A stretch of 64,000 nucleotides of DNA, from contig OX155961.1 in assembly GCA_944548615.1 (NCBI GenBank), forward strand, positions 30,362,770 through 30,426,769, written 5' to 3'. Below the pieces are notes generated by a model. It saw nothing but the letters and a program-made list of their open reading frames with translations. It was not told where the DNA came from and searched no databases. Position numbers and translations under genes: made by a program. Below are positions 12,447 through 22,999 of this stretch, one piece after another. Numbering within the stretch: position 1 is the stretch's first letter; each line of letters opens with the position of its first letter. Origin of the DNA: Micropterix aruncella. Taxonomy: Eukaryota; Arthropoda; Insecta; Lepidoptera; Micropterigidae.

Positions 12447-13244
12447 ATGGCAGCAACACTGATTGATTTTCCGACGCAGCATTCGAAGCAGGTGGTTTCG
12501 GAATTGATGGAAAAGGAAGATTTTGTCAATTTTAAAACCACTGTGTCTGCTGGGTCGTCAAAGGGGGACAACTATCTCGGAGAGATGTACAGAGTGAAGA
12601 TAGAGGGGAAGAAGAAAGACGGTAAAGTTAGCACTATAAGTTTGATAATTAAGGCGGCCCCTAAAAGCGAAGTGGCGCGAGAAAAGATGGAGTTGAGGAA
12701 GTTGTTCAAAACGGAAGTGTACGCGTACACCACCCTGTTGCCAGCATTCGATAAACTCCAACTGACGTCGACTTTAAAAGAAGAAGAAAAGTTCAAGTAT
12801 GCTAAGTGCTACTATTGTTCGATGAACGACATGGAGGAGCTGCTTGTGATGGGAGATTTATCGATCGATGGATTCACGATGTACGACCGTAAAACCTCTC
12901 TAGATATGCCCCACGCCAAGCTGGCGGTGTCTCGCCTGGCCCAATTCCACTCTTTATCTATTGTGATGAAGAAATTTGACCAAACCAAATTTAACCTTGT
13001 GAAAAAGGAACTTCCTGAGCAGTTCTTCGTGAGGTCGAAAATATCCAGCCTGAAGGATTACCTCGCAGCAGCGAGAGACAAGGCAGTAGCCTCCATAGAC
13101 AATGCAGTCTACAGAGAGAAGTTGAAAACCTACACCGAAGACATGTTCAACAACATCACTGACTTGTTGAAGACATCGGATGATACGCATTTCGTTCTTT
13201 GTCATGGGGATTCATGGACAAACAATTTTCTCTTCAATTATAAG
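12447..13244 (+). CDS. EcKL first exon B (ecdysteroid kinase-like, CHK fold)
   Basis: Residues 1-266 of an EcKL kinase, the most diverged of the three first exons. It shows GSSKGDNYLGEMYRV (glycine loop), LIIKAAPKS with the conserved lysine, TEVYAYTTLLP with the conserved glutamate, MGDLSIDGF at the hinge, YDRKTSLD, and the catalytic loop [15 protein letters not shown] at the end. It is the same length to the codon as exons A and C, with no stops, and ends TAT-AAG before donor GTATGT in phase 0. The ATG at 12447 sits in a good context (AAGATGG) and aligns with the other starts. No DWQ-bearing exon lies between here and 20.4 kb, so an active kinase would need splicing to 38670. Alternatively it is an orphaned exon of a partial duplicate. 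Intact coding argues for selection. Confidence 0.9.
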
Positions 13245-13717
13245 GTATGTATATTAACCCCTAAACGTGTGAAGTAAAAACTCGGCCGTACCTTTTGCAT
13301 CCCGGAAGGGACGTTACACATTCTATGGGTTTTAATTGAATATATAGCGTATTAGATTGCTAAATTCCGTACTACGATTAAGCAGCTATGATTTTACTAC
13401 GAAACGCAACGTGTGGATGGCACTGATAGTTCAAAAAATTGATTATTATTTTCTTAAACTCAATATGGGGACGTTCGTGGTATAAAGTATGGCGGAGCAC
13501 TTTAGACGGCGCTCTAAACACGCTTGTGCTGTATCATACAAATATATACAACAAACATTTTTTTTCAAATCAAAGCTCTTAATTATATAAATATTATTTA
13601 CATAAAGATGCCAATTTTTAATTTAAAATACAGGTTTCAAAACGTAATAATTTGGCAATTTAAGGTTCAGATAGACTATTGATGGCATTCTATCTCTCCG
13701 TATTTATTACACAATTG
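13245..13717. other. Intron sequence after exon B
   Basis: No repeat or coding sequence was recognised in these 470 bp. In particular there is no LDWQ-like terminal exon. Confidence 0.4.
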
Positions 13718-14110
13718 ACCAACAAAAAAGGAGTGTAATGTTTAACATTTTTTATTCTACCGTAACTTTTAAACGCTTGAACCGATTTAGGTCTTTTGTG
13801 TGTTGTATTGTTAGCATCGCTATGTCATCACGAGTGTCATATGGTACTTCAATTGTACCAAATATTAAGTAAGCAGTTATCTAAATGTTCAAATGTCCAA
13901 ATGTCACTAAATTAACATAAACATATCCTGCTTAGAATGGTCTGATTGAATACATTTTGAAAATATACATGCATCTATATGAATCATTAACATATCCTGT
14001 TAAATAAATTAGCATAAACATATCCTGCTTAGAATGGTCTGATTGAGTACATTTCGAAAATATACATTCATCTATATGCATCATTAAAATCTCTTGAATG
14101 AACATATTTC
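13718..14110 (+). repeat. B-repeat copy with internal 98-bp duplication
   Basis: Begins CCAACAAAAAAGGAGTGTAA, then TTTTAAACGCTTGAACCG. The segment with ACATATCCTGCTTAGAATGG occurs twice, starting about 13921 and 14018, so a ~98-bp internal tandem duplication is specific to this copy. Confidence 0.7.
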
Positions 14111-14840
14111 TATTTATATATATTATACAAATTTACGGCTATATTGTATTGTATTGTAGTACATTCCTAATTAAATTCTATATTATATAAAAAATGGCAT
14201 TGAAAATTGTCATTTTCTTTGATAAATAGTTATCAAGGCACTTTTGCAATTATGTAAATATATACTCGTATTATCATAATAATATATTTTTTATTTTTTA
14301 ATTATCATATTATATGTATGTACTTCTTTATAATAATGTTTATTTATATATACTTTTAATATAAATTCATGTAAAGTTTATGCGATAATCGTATCTATGT
14401 ATGTATTATATTAGATGTAAGAATATTTATTTATGAATATTTGAACTAAAATACCTTCCGTTTAATTTGGTCTCTTCAAAATTTTTCAATTTTAGAATAA
14501 AGTAACTACCTCCATCCTTGTAATTATTAAATGTAAATACCATTGCAATATAAAGTTAAAAAAAATAATAAAATAAAATAAAAACCTAAGAGCGGATATA
14601 TCATGCTCTTTCGGCAAGCAATATACGATTTCTGTTGGTACCACCTCGATACAGGTTATTCCTAGTGAGGTGGTAAACCACAAACTATCATTTCTGAATC
14701 TCTTTCCGAGTTAGGAAGTAAATTGGAAAACTGTTTAATTAATGATGAAATATTAAGCTAAGAGAATGTTTTTGTAATTAAATGTATTTTTATGGACTTA
14801 AATAAATAAAATAAAATAAAATAAATAAATAATAAACTAT
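14111..14840 (+). other. AT-rich stretch, probable LINE tail at end
   Basis: 14111-14480 is very AT-rich without recognised content. Positions 14805-14836 are an (AAATA)n run like a LINE 3' tail. The preceding 300 bp may be its 3' UTR or degenerate coding end, but I cannot identify the element. Confidence 0.35.
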
Positions 14841-14847
14841 ATGGATA

Positions 14848-15061
14848 AGGTAAAAGTGGGATAGTTGCCCCAGAAGGATATACGATCCATACTTCAAAAT
14901 TAAGACTTGCAAATATTATACGGTCGCAGCTAATACTTCTAAGCAAAGTACAACCCCCTGCCCCTCTAGTGTTTGAGCGGCAACCGCGAAGATTGCACTT
15001 GGCGTCTATGTAGAAATAAAGTTCGACGACGGCTCCTGGGGCAACTATCCCACTTTTACCC
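14848..15061. mobile_element. TA-flanked MITE, 214 bp
   Basis: Terminal inverted repeats of about 25 bp: GGTAAAAGTGGGATAGTTGC at 14849 is complemented by GCAACTATCCCACTTTTACC ending at 15060. TA dinucleotides flank it at 14846-14847 and 15062-15063, as for Tc1/mariner-type insertions. There is no coding capacity. Confidence 0.75.
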
Positions 15062-15070
15062 TACACACAT

Positions 15071-15357
15071 GGCCCAGTGGCATAGTGGTTAGGTCGCCTG
15101 CTCTTACATTGTAAGGTCCCGGGTTCGATTCTTGGCTGGGTCACCATTTTCCGTTGGGATCAAATTAACGGAATTGCATTTTCAATTCTGTCGATCGAAT
15201 GCAATAACAAGACACTTAAGACACACACTTACAGACATGTTACACGCACACATACATATGACACGTCATATTAGGGTTAGTTGTAAGAGATTGTCATATG
15301 ACAATAAACCCGCCCATTGTGACATTTTCACAATAAAGAGTATAAACAAACAAACAT
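15071..15357 (+). mobile_element. tRNA-headed SINE, plus copy
   Basis: The head is tRNA-like. GGCCCAG...CTGGGTC can form the acceptor stem, TGGCATAGTGGTTAGG resembles a pol III A box, and GGGTTCGATTC resembles a B box. The body of about 200 bp ends with GTTGTAAGAGATTGTCATAT, then AATAAACCCGCC and CACAATAAAG. That tail is like the 3' end of the LINE fragments here. A second copy lies at 38216-38497 (minus). It is a retroposon, not a functional tRNA gene. Confidence 0.85.
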
Positions 15358-15480
15358 AAACCACCAATATTTAATAAAAAAACAGTAATAAAAATAATAA
15401 TTATTGCAATAGTTCACTTTCTGTAACGGCAGTCGTATTTTTTATTCTTTTTAATATATTTACTAGTTCCTGTGATGCAG
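15358..15480 (+). repeat. B-repeat end fragment
   Basis: Contains ACCACCAATATTTAATAAAA, then AATAGTTCACTTTCTGTAAC, the last third of the B-repeat, directly after the SINE. Confidence 0.6.
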
Positions 15481-15596
15481 TCAGCCAATTTAGCATGCGA
15501 TAGATTGCACAAACAATTGAACAATGTAATTATTGGATTTTTGTGATCAATCAGTCCTTTAAAAAAAAAAAACAATTCTTTGTCAATTATGATAGT

Positions 15597-15710
15597 CAAA
15601 TAATTGCTATTAGTTTCGCCGTAAATGCTATTAGCGCCACCTGCATTTCATCGGCGCAAAAGGGTTGCCAAAACGAGTTATTAGTATTGAGCTGAGCAAT
15701 CTAATACCAT
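15597..15710 (+). repeat. Helitron 5'-part fragment
   Basis: Matches the start of the Helitron at 4855: ATTGCTATTAGTTTCGCC, GCTATTAGCGCCACCTGCAT, AAAGGGTTGCCAAA. It breaks off near 15710. Positions 15711-16240 hold no recognised feature. Confidence 0.55.
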
Positions 15711-16240
15711 CTATACTCAACGGTATATTGTATTCTTTAAAAGTCGAAACTATGATTTGAGAGTAGTTTGACAACAACAAACATACACTTTTATAAGTAT
15801 TCTTATGTTTCTTGCTGTTTTTACCAAGGCAAAACTATATACAAACAAAAGAAGCGAGCTCACGTTACACAACACGTAAATATTAGAACAATATGATATG
15901 CATTTGTTTTAGCATTGCATTGTACCTACAAGAACAATTAGTTATTATGCTTGCAAATATGTACACTTCTATTGCCCATTGTGTATGACGTAATAATGAT
16001 TAATATGATATTATTATCATAGCAGTCTATGTATTTTGTGTCTGGGTTGTTCTGTTTCTAAAGTACCTACATAGTTGATACTGGCATTATTCAAGAGTTG
16101 ATGTTATTGTCATTAGAGTAGATGTTTACACCATTGTATCTATTTTACTATCCCAGCCTAAGGGAAAAAATTGGGAACACGATAAAAAAAAGGAAAAGAT
16201 AAAGCCGGAAATATCCATTATGACCCCCTGAGACGCTTAG

Positions 16241-16715
16241 GACCATTTTCAGACTGAAGTTTGTCTGTGAGTCTGTGTGTGTATTCCTCTACGATAGCGC
16301 TCAAACGCTTCATCCAATTGAGCTGAATTTTAGCATGCAGGGATCATTCGGTCACGGCAATAGTTGTAAAGATTGTAGTTGAAATCGGTCTACCAGAGGG
16401 CGCGCTAGTCATACTTCAATATCGAAATATTGCAGTCAGACTTGAAATTCGGTAAACTGATGACTTGTTGGGCCGAAATCACATAGTGATATTTTATTGA
16501 CAATATCTCGTATACAAGCGACGTAAATATTATTTCAAGTCAGCCATATTTGAGAAAATACTACATAATTTTTGGAAAAATGCCATTTTAATACCACGGT
16601 AACACTAATATACCTACTACATTTGCTTTTAATGGGGGGGAGGGGGGGCGAGGTAGTCTGGCGGTTGCAGAAGAAAGGGGGAGAGGGGGGGGGGGGGGTG
16701 TTACAACCGCCCTTT
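16241..16715 (+). repeat. D-repeat with poly-G tract
   Basis: Shares with 45.5 kb (plus) and 58.3 and 63.8 kb (minus) the blocks TGTGTGTATTCCTCTACGAT, TTGAGCTGAATTTTAGCATG, GAAATCGGTCTACCAGAGG and TCAGCCATATTTGAGAAAAT. G-runs lie at 16634-16650 and 16680-16699. The D-repeat was the target of the GCR element that follows. Confidence 0.65.
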
Positions 16716-17412
16716 TGTGCATACTACCGGGAAGCTAATGGGTTCTGCTGAGTTTGCCACAAGGACCCATTCTGTTCAGGGTTGGTCACACTCACGGGTC
16801 AACACCCATCTGGCGGCCTCCACGCATAAAGTGCGAGCCTGGGTAGGACTCTGGACTTAGGGCTAGTTTCCCCTAGGAATCAAACTTCTGGCGCTCCTGG
16901 ACGGTCTGCGCACCGTGCGGTGTAAGCCAATCGAATGTGCACTCTGACTAACAGTCGGGGGAGTCTGGAAGCAGTACTGCTTCTATAGAGCGGGGGTGGT
17001 TGCAGACCTTACGGCGACTGCTCTTGAAACTGGATTCTGCTACCCGATCCTTGGTGAACAGCCGGGCAAATGATGCCGTGCTCCGCGATAGATTCGGTAT
17101 ACACCGTTTCACCGCTTATAAGGGAGAGGACCGCGCAAGCGACCTCGAACTCGTAACCAATCGATAGACCTGAGTAATCTGGTCGCAATTGGAAGCAAGG
17201 GCGTGAGTGTAAGCCCGCTGGGTAACACTCCTGGCTATCTCGCGGTTAAGGCGTTGGCCTCTTGCGGGGATGTGGCGGAGCTTGGCGGTGGATTGTTTTG
17301 TCCAAGTCTTCTGCGTTCACTTCACGGGAGAGAGAACGACTACTCGTTAAAACTTCCTGAGGTGATGGGTTCGCCCGTTGTAGTTGACAACTCTATATGT
17401 GCATACTACCGG
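16716..17412 (+). mobile_element. GCR retroposon with 15-bp TSD
   Basis: TGTGCATACTACCGG is repeated exactly at 16716-16730 and 17398-17412, bounding a 667-bp GC-rich element (16731-17397). It starts with GAAGCTAATGGGTTCTGCTG and ends GCCCGTTGTAGTTGACAA, with no poly-A. A segment near 17240 reads CGCGGTTAAGGCGTTGGCCT, close to the D-arm region of tRNA-Ser/Leu. Other full copies are at 44271-44929 and 57425-58052, also with TSDs. No ORF is conserved across copies. TSD length points to target-primed reverse transcription, but the family is unknown to me. Confidence 0.8.
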
Positions 17413-17536
17413 TATTTTCCGATGGAAGCATGCCATTACATACCGTCAGTTTTGTGATTTAGTATGGAAAAGTACCTACTTCGAAGGGGTTGTTGTAGGC
17501 AGTGGTTGTTGATTATTTTCGAAGATAGATGTGAAG

Positions 17537-17886
17537 ATAGACTCAGGATGTTTAAAAAGTTTCCGACAAAAATATTCTTCTTCTTCCGATATTCTTCTTC
17601 TGCCATGGGCTCCTATCCCGCCTTATCTGGAGTGCTTTAACTTCGAAGAAGAATCAAAATGTATACAATCCCGGTCGAAAATATTCTTCTTCTTTCGTTT
17701 GTTGCTATCCCGCCTCATCGAGAGTGCTTTAATAGTACTAATGGTACTAAAGTACTCAGGATGTATACAGTTTCGGGCATAAATGTTATCATTCTTCCGT
17801 GGGATCCTATTCCACCTTATAGAGTGCTTTAATAAATACCTAATACTTAGAATGTATAAAGTTTCGGGCAAAAAGATATTCGCTGT
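17537..17886 (+). repeat. Imperfect ~100-bp tandem repeat, about 3.5 units
   Basis: Units end with GAGTGCTTTAA at about 17640, 17733 and 17832. Each contains a T(A/G)TATACA-like segment, a TTTCGGGCA/TTCCGACA segment and a TATTCTTCTTC segment. Units differ at many positions. The last unit runs into a poly-G tract. Confidence 0.65.
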
Positions 17887-17910
17887 GGGGGGGGGGGGGG
17901 GGGGGGGGGG
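17887..17910. repeat. Poly-G run, about 24 nt
   Basis: Pure G tract, followed by TTGGCTACATGCCGAGAAAG and GACACAACCGAT, resembling the sequence after the poly-G of the D-repeat at 45.83 kb. It may therefore belong to a D-repeat. Such runs may be collapsed or mis-sized in assemblies. Confidence 0.8.
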
Positions 17911-18165
17911 AGAAAGGAGAGTTGGCTACATGCCGAGAAAGTTTTGGGATGACACAACCGATTTTTTTTACAATGTCATAAGTTTTTATTTTTATATCCG
18001 CTAGACATCTTTTTATATAGAAGTAATAATAGTATCTTGTTATTTTTGGATTAAATTAAATGTTACATTTTCCTTAAACCTATTCTTTCAGTCAACAGGA
18101 CTGCGCATTGCCAAGTTGATGCAATTTGCTAGCCCTTGTTATAAAAAAAAGTATATTTTGTTAAA

Positions 18166-18436
18166 TTAATTGAGGCCATCAGAACCAGAGTGGCCCAAGT
18201 GATATTTTGGTGATTTTAAGTTTAATGCAAAAATCCATATAAAAATCATTATTTACAAATCCAGAGTGGCCCAAAATTGATTTTTTCAAGAGATCACAGA
18301 TGGGGCTACATATATAAATCGTTTTATCCTTGTAATTTTATATGCAGTATTATTTGACTACAGTGTCCTTGGTTACCAATATTCAAAAAAATGATTTTTG
18401 CATTTGGGCCAGTCTGGTTCTTGTGGCCTCAATTAA
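18166..18436. mobile_element. TTAA-flanked MITE, 263 bp
   Basis: Inverted ends TTGAGGCCATCAGAACCAGA (18170) and TCTGGTTCTTGTGGCCTCAA (ending 18432) continue into GTGGCCCA and TGGGCCA, with few mismatches. TTAA is present at 18166-18169 and 18433-18436, as expected for a piggyBac-type insertion. The surrounding ATTAAT makes the exact boundary slightly ambiguous. Confidence 0.65.
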
Positions 18437-20372
18437 TCGTGGGGATTGGAGCTTTTTCGGAGAAAATTAGACAGATTTTCTCAAGAAAATCGTTAGATCA
18501 GTGTAGTGCATAAAGAAAATTTAATTAATTCCGTAATAATTATATTTTATATTTTCTTTAAGTGACACCGCAAAAGATTAATAAAATGATGTAAGAAGTG
18601 CTTTTGGTATTAAATGACACAGAATACATATAAAGGGCTACGGTGAAAAACGATAAATGAAGCCATCCATGTAAAAGAAGAAAATGACATACATTTTAAA
18701 AATCGATTAATTATCTCTAATTAAGTAATAACCTATACCTAAATATCCATATCTCATGAATTTGTAAAAAAAACTGTAATTTGTGTCTATGGAAACTTTT
18801 ACTTCATTTATAATTTGACATACAGGACAAATTTTGGTTAGGTTGGCAGCACTGTTTTCGGCTATTCTGTCAGTTGTAGAAGGTTGGCGCGTGTATTTGT
18901 CAGAAATCAAGGAAAAGACTACATTATTAAATAAAAATAAAGTAAAGAGGAAAGTTGGTTTTTGTGTATTTTTTCTCTGAACAGATGCATGTCGCATGCC
19001 CCACCAGTCACTCAGAAAGATATAAAAGTTGTTTCCCAACCTCAAATATGACTTTATGAATTAAAGTCTTTTGTAGAAATGACGATAAACACGCGGTGTA
19101 CTATTTAAACATATTTTCGTGGTTAAAATGATCATATTATGGTTTGTGTCCTACCAGTCACATTTTAAAATATTTATTATGTTGTATCTAGAAATGTTAG
19201 CAATGTCATTATTTATGAAATAGAAAGCATATAGTATATATTTTACAACATAGAAACAGCAGCCTTGAAAATTAATTGATTCGGCTGAAATTCGTCTTTG
19301 ACTGCACAATGGTAGAAGAAAAGGATTTTTCAGTGTCTTACCAGTGACATTCATTTAAATGTTAAATACAAAGAACTTAGAAACTGTTGAGGTTTTTAGA
19401 TAGGTTTTTAATACATTAGTGATTTAGCTATGTAAACAATATTTTTCAATATTTTTCCGATGACATATAACTCATAGTTGGTCAGATTCTGGAATCAAAT
19501 GTCCCACTAGTCACAATGGAATGCCTCCAATATCATTTATTTAAAAAATGAAATACTGTTTTCCGGGGTATAAATTCAAATAAAATGTATTTATTTAGCA
19601 AGTTATTTTTGCACTGCGGAGAAAATGCATTTTTTTCAATCAAACAAAACCTGGCTAAAAGGTTTTATATTAAACTAGTACATTTTTACAATAGAATTAC
19701 CAAAACTTTAAAAATAATGACATTGATCGTTTTTCTTCGCAACCCTTCATATATTATCAAATTGTTGTAGATTGTCTTTTCATGCCTATTCTAATGATGC
19801 AATTATTAATGCCTCTTCTTAGATAATGTAGACCAGAGTTCTCCAAACTGTTTGTTTAAGTTCAAGTTTTTTCTCAATACTTCAAGTTCAAGTACCTACT
19901 CCATAAATGTTTAGATTACATGTCTTTGGTACGAATAGTTTTCATGGGTTTTATTAAATACATAGACGATTTGATTATGATTTTACATATATATACGTCT
20001 GAATAAATGAATGCCTGACTTATTAGATTACTCAATTTTGACTTGAATATGGAGAACGATATTTACTCTCTATATTTGACTTATATTCCAGTGGACTGCT
20101 TCGACCGCTCTAACTCTTGGTTCACCGGACTCAGAATATTGCCTTGTCTTGTTAGGTATAAGTGTATACTTTGATTAGTTCGGAAGATATGTCCATATGG
20201 GCTTTACTTGCCTTAATGCGGGTGTTATGCGAATATTAATATCATAATCTGCGCAAACGTCTTATTTTTCTTAAAATTATGCAGTTCATGATTTTTACTG
20301 TTGAAGCCAGTAAATATAATCAAAACTAAAACTTTGAAAATCAATGATTTTATCTAAAGATAGTGTTAATAT
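18437..20372. other. AT-rich region upstream of exon C
   Basis: No gene was recognised. Variants of CCACCAGTCAC recur four times at roughly 165-bp intervals (about 19001, 19152, 19339, 19503), which may be the trace of an old tandem array. 19580-19750 resembles 9990-10190 in part (dispersed repeat with TGACATTGATCGTTTT). Confidence 0.4.
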
Positions 20373-20379
20373 TATAAAA
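20373..20379 (+). promoter_or_regulatory. TATA box of EcKL first exon C
   Basis: TATAAAA at 20373, giving an expected start near 20403 and a leader of about 78 nt. An upstream in-frame ATG at 20418 would fall inside this leader. Confidence 0.5.
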
Positions 20380-20480
20380 GATACGAGTGCACGCATTGAA
20401 GAGTTATATACTGTTTGATGAGCGATGGCTCATTCGTGCGCCTAATACGAATCGATGTGCATCTGATTAGTGCATTGAAA

Positions 20481-21278
20481 ATGGCTGAGAAAATTTTGGA
20501 TTTCCCAACGAAACGCTCCGAGTACGTCGTCTCGGATATAATTAAGGAAGAAAATTTCGTCAGTTTCAAGACGGTGGTGAACCCAGGATCCTCTAAAGGA
20601 GATAATTATTTGGGAGAGATTTACAGGGTTAAAACCGAAGGCGAGAAAAGAGACGGATCTGTGAAAGTGCTGAATTTGATAATTAAATCGGCGCAGCAGA
20701 GTTTGGAAACTCGCGAGAAGCTAGACCTGGACTTATTTTACTTAAACGAGATTTTCTCGTACACGACTATGCTGCCGACGTTCGAGAGAATCCAGAACGA
20801 AGCTGGCCTCGAGGATCACGAGAGAATGAGGATGACGAAATGCTACTTCTGTTCGGCCCAGACCCTCGAGGAGTTTATCATTCTGGAAGATCTAGGTGTC
20901 AACGGGTTCAAGTTGTGCGATCGCAAGAAGTCCTTGGACGTACCTCACGCCAAGCAAGCGCTGAAAGGGTTAGCACGCCTGCACTCGCTTTCGTTCGTGC
21001 TGAAAAAGAAAGACCCGAAAGCGTTGGAAGCCTTGAAGTCAAAGTGCCTCGAAGTGATTTTCCAGAAAAACCTAAAACCCAGGGTGGCAGAGTTCACGAT
21101 GGCTGCAAAGGAGAAGGCTGTATCTTCCATTGAAAATTTGACCCACAGAGAGAAGCTGAACATATACACGGATAATCTTTTTGAGAATATTTGTAATATA
21201 CTGCAGAACGCTTCTGATGAGTATTCTGTGATCTGTCATGGCGACTCTTGGACGAACAATTTCCTTTTTAAATATATC
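20481..21278 (+). CDS. EcKL first exon C (ecdysteroid kinase-like, CHK fold)
   Basis: Residues 1-266 of the third EcKL first exon, closest to exon A ([20 protein letters not shown] against [20 protein letters not shown]). It has the glycine loop GSSKGDNYLGEIYRV, LIIKSAQQS with the conserved lysine, [27 protein letters not shown] and the terminal catalytic loop [15 protein letters not shown] before donor GTGAGT in phase 0. The ATG at 20481 was chosen by alignment. The ATG at 20418 is in frame and would add 21 residues (MSDGSFVRL...) with no counterpart in A or B. This is the first exon nearest the shared terminal exon, so by position it is the default partner across a 17.4-kb intron full of transposons. 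Confidence 0.9.
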
Positions 21279-21344
21279 GTGAGTTTATTTTTATATCTAC
21301 GTACCTATACTTCTACTACGTTGTTTTGTCCTTTTCGTATGGGG

Positions 21345-21755
21345 TGCTAATGGGATGGGATTGGGGATTGAGATAATGGATCGTTTGCAGTTGGGCCATA
21401 ATGACTCGCTGTGCTTATGGGTCGGCCCAACTCACGGGTCAGCACCTATCCGGTACCCTCCAAGTAGGAGTTCGAGCCGGTGAGGACTCTTATTGTCCCT
21501 GCAACAAGATCTGCAGGTAGGTCAGTTTACCCTGAGAGTTGTTCTTCGAGCGCATCTGGACAGTTTGCGCACAGTGCGGCGCCAGCCAATCGAGTGTGCA
21601 TCCCGACTGATAACCGGGGGAGTCTGGAAACGACTTTGTTTCCTACAGAGTGGGGGTGGTTGTTGACCTAATGACAGATGCTCTTGTAACAACCGATCGG
21701 CTACCCGATCCCGCGTCAAAGCAGTCATGCAAAGGATGCCTCTGTCCGCGATGAT
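21345..21755 (+). repeat. GCR retroposon, diverged partial copy
   Basis: Contains GGGGTGCTAATGGGATGG, then CGGCCCAACTCACGGGTCAG, TTGCGCACAGTGCGGC, GGGGGAGTCTGGAAAC and GGCTACCCGATCC, in the order of the full GCR copies. It stops about two-thirds of the way (CGCGATGATTCGTAT), so it is 3'-truncated. It lies just inside the intron after exon C. Confidence 0.7.
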
Positions 21756-22312
21756 TCGTATAATTTTGTAGAATTGTATTCTAGTCTAGTTTAAAAAAAG
21801 TCGAAAAATGACTATACGTGTCTTATCGAGGCGTAGCATACTGATTCAAAATTGAAGCTTGAAGTCAAGATTGAAGCGTAATGGGAAATAATGATAAATA
21901 TCAATTTTTAAAAGTTTTTGGTAGTTAAATCCTTTTTCAAATTCAGTAACTTGAAAAAATACATTTAAGCAGGGTTTAAGTGAGAAATAAAAAAAAATTG
22001 CTGTCACCAAATATATTTGAGTTTCTAAAAAAAAATCATGTGACAATAAGAATATTTAAGTTAAAATAATGCATTTTACTTAAATTGTGAAAACGTGGAA
22101 AAGTCATTGGCCTTGATCATTATTTTCCATCACAGTTCCTCCTCTGCGTCAACCGGAGGGTCATCGAGGTACCCCACCTAGGGTGGATTGTTTTTTTGTT
22201 TTTGCTTTAGAATTTCATAACCTCCCTATACGGAAAATATGTGATATTGTATATAGATTAAGGGAAAAATAAAATAAAACACATATTTTTTGGTTAATAA
22301 TTATCCCTTCAG
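21756..22312. other. Intron stretch without recognised gene
   Basis: AT-rich. 21950-22130 partly resembles the dispersed repeat at 10.0 and 19.6 kb. The rest is unassigned. Confidence 0.35.
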
Positions 22313-22999
22313 CTACGTAACGACCAAATTTGGTTGCACATCAGAACACCGTTGACTACGTAACGGCCAATATTGGCGGCTTGTTCCCGGAGCGCACAGT
22401 AATATTATTTTCTAATTCCAACGCATCCTAAAATCCATACCAAATATCTCATTATTACGATAAATACACAGACGACCGCTAGAATAATGTCGCGCGTCAT
22501 TTCGCGGATATTTCTGGTAAAATTCCATTCCATCATATTTTTTTTTTCGAGAAATTTACAAAATTTTTATTGGTTTTTATGAGCTATCTATATCTAATAT
22601 TTTTGTACGTAAATAAGCAAAACGAAATATAACCTTTGATAGAGAATCTAATAATATCGGTATTTAATAATCGGTATAATAATCGAGAATAATAATCGGT
22701 ATTTACAATTTCTAAATAGGATTCCGTATTTTTCCGAAAGACAAGTACAAGTTAGAAATGCCGAGTTTTTTTCACTTTTCGACTTACTCATATTAGTTCA
22801 TAATTATATAAATGTTTTACAAAACGAGATTTCAATATGCTATATTCGAAATTGCAATGCGATCATTGCAAAGTTATTCTTTTTATGATTGCTATAGTAG
22901 TTTCATAGTTATAGTACATTTTATCGAGCGCGGCGATATTGCAAGAAATTTCAATAAATTGCCGCGGTCTGCCATGAAATTATACCGCTGCTCGAAAGG
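22313..22999 (+). repeat. E-repeat copy 2
   Basis: Longer copy of the element at 11315-11926, beginning AGCTACGTAACGACC and ending near CCGCTGCTCGAAAGG. It contains the ~50-bp block around GGCTTGTTCCCGGAGCGCAC that copy 1 lacks. One copy lies upstream of exon B and one downstream of exon C, so it does not mark the EcKL duplication unit. Confidence 0.65.

Noticed and set aside
15071..15145. A functional tRNA gene
   Set aside because: The tRNA-like head is fused to a ~200-bp body and LINE-like tail and has a second dispersed copy with the same body. It is a SINE.
17203..17457. An 84-codon frame across the GCR 3' end
   Set aside because: It spans the GCR element and its TSD into the D-repeat, so it cannot be an old gene.
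11315..22999. E-repeat as the shared promoter of duplicated EcKL genes
   Set aside because: It is upstream of exon B but downstream of exon C and absent near exon A.
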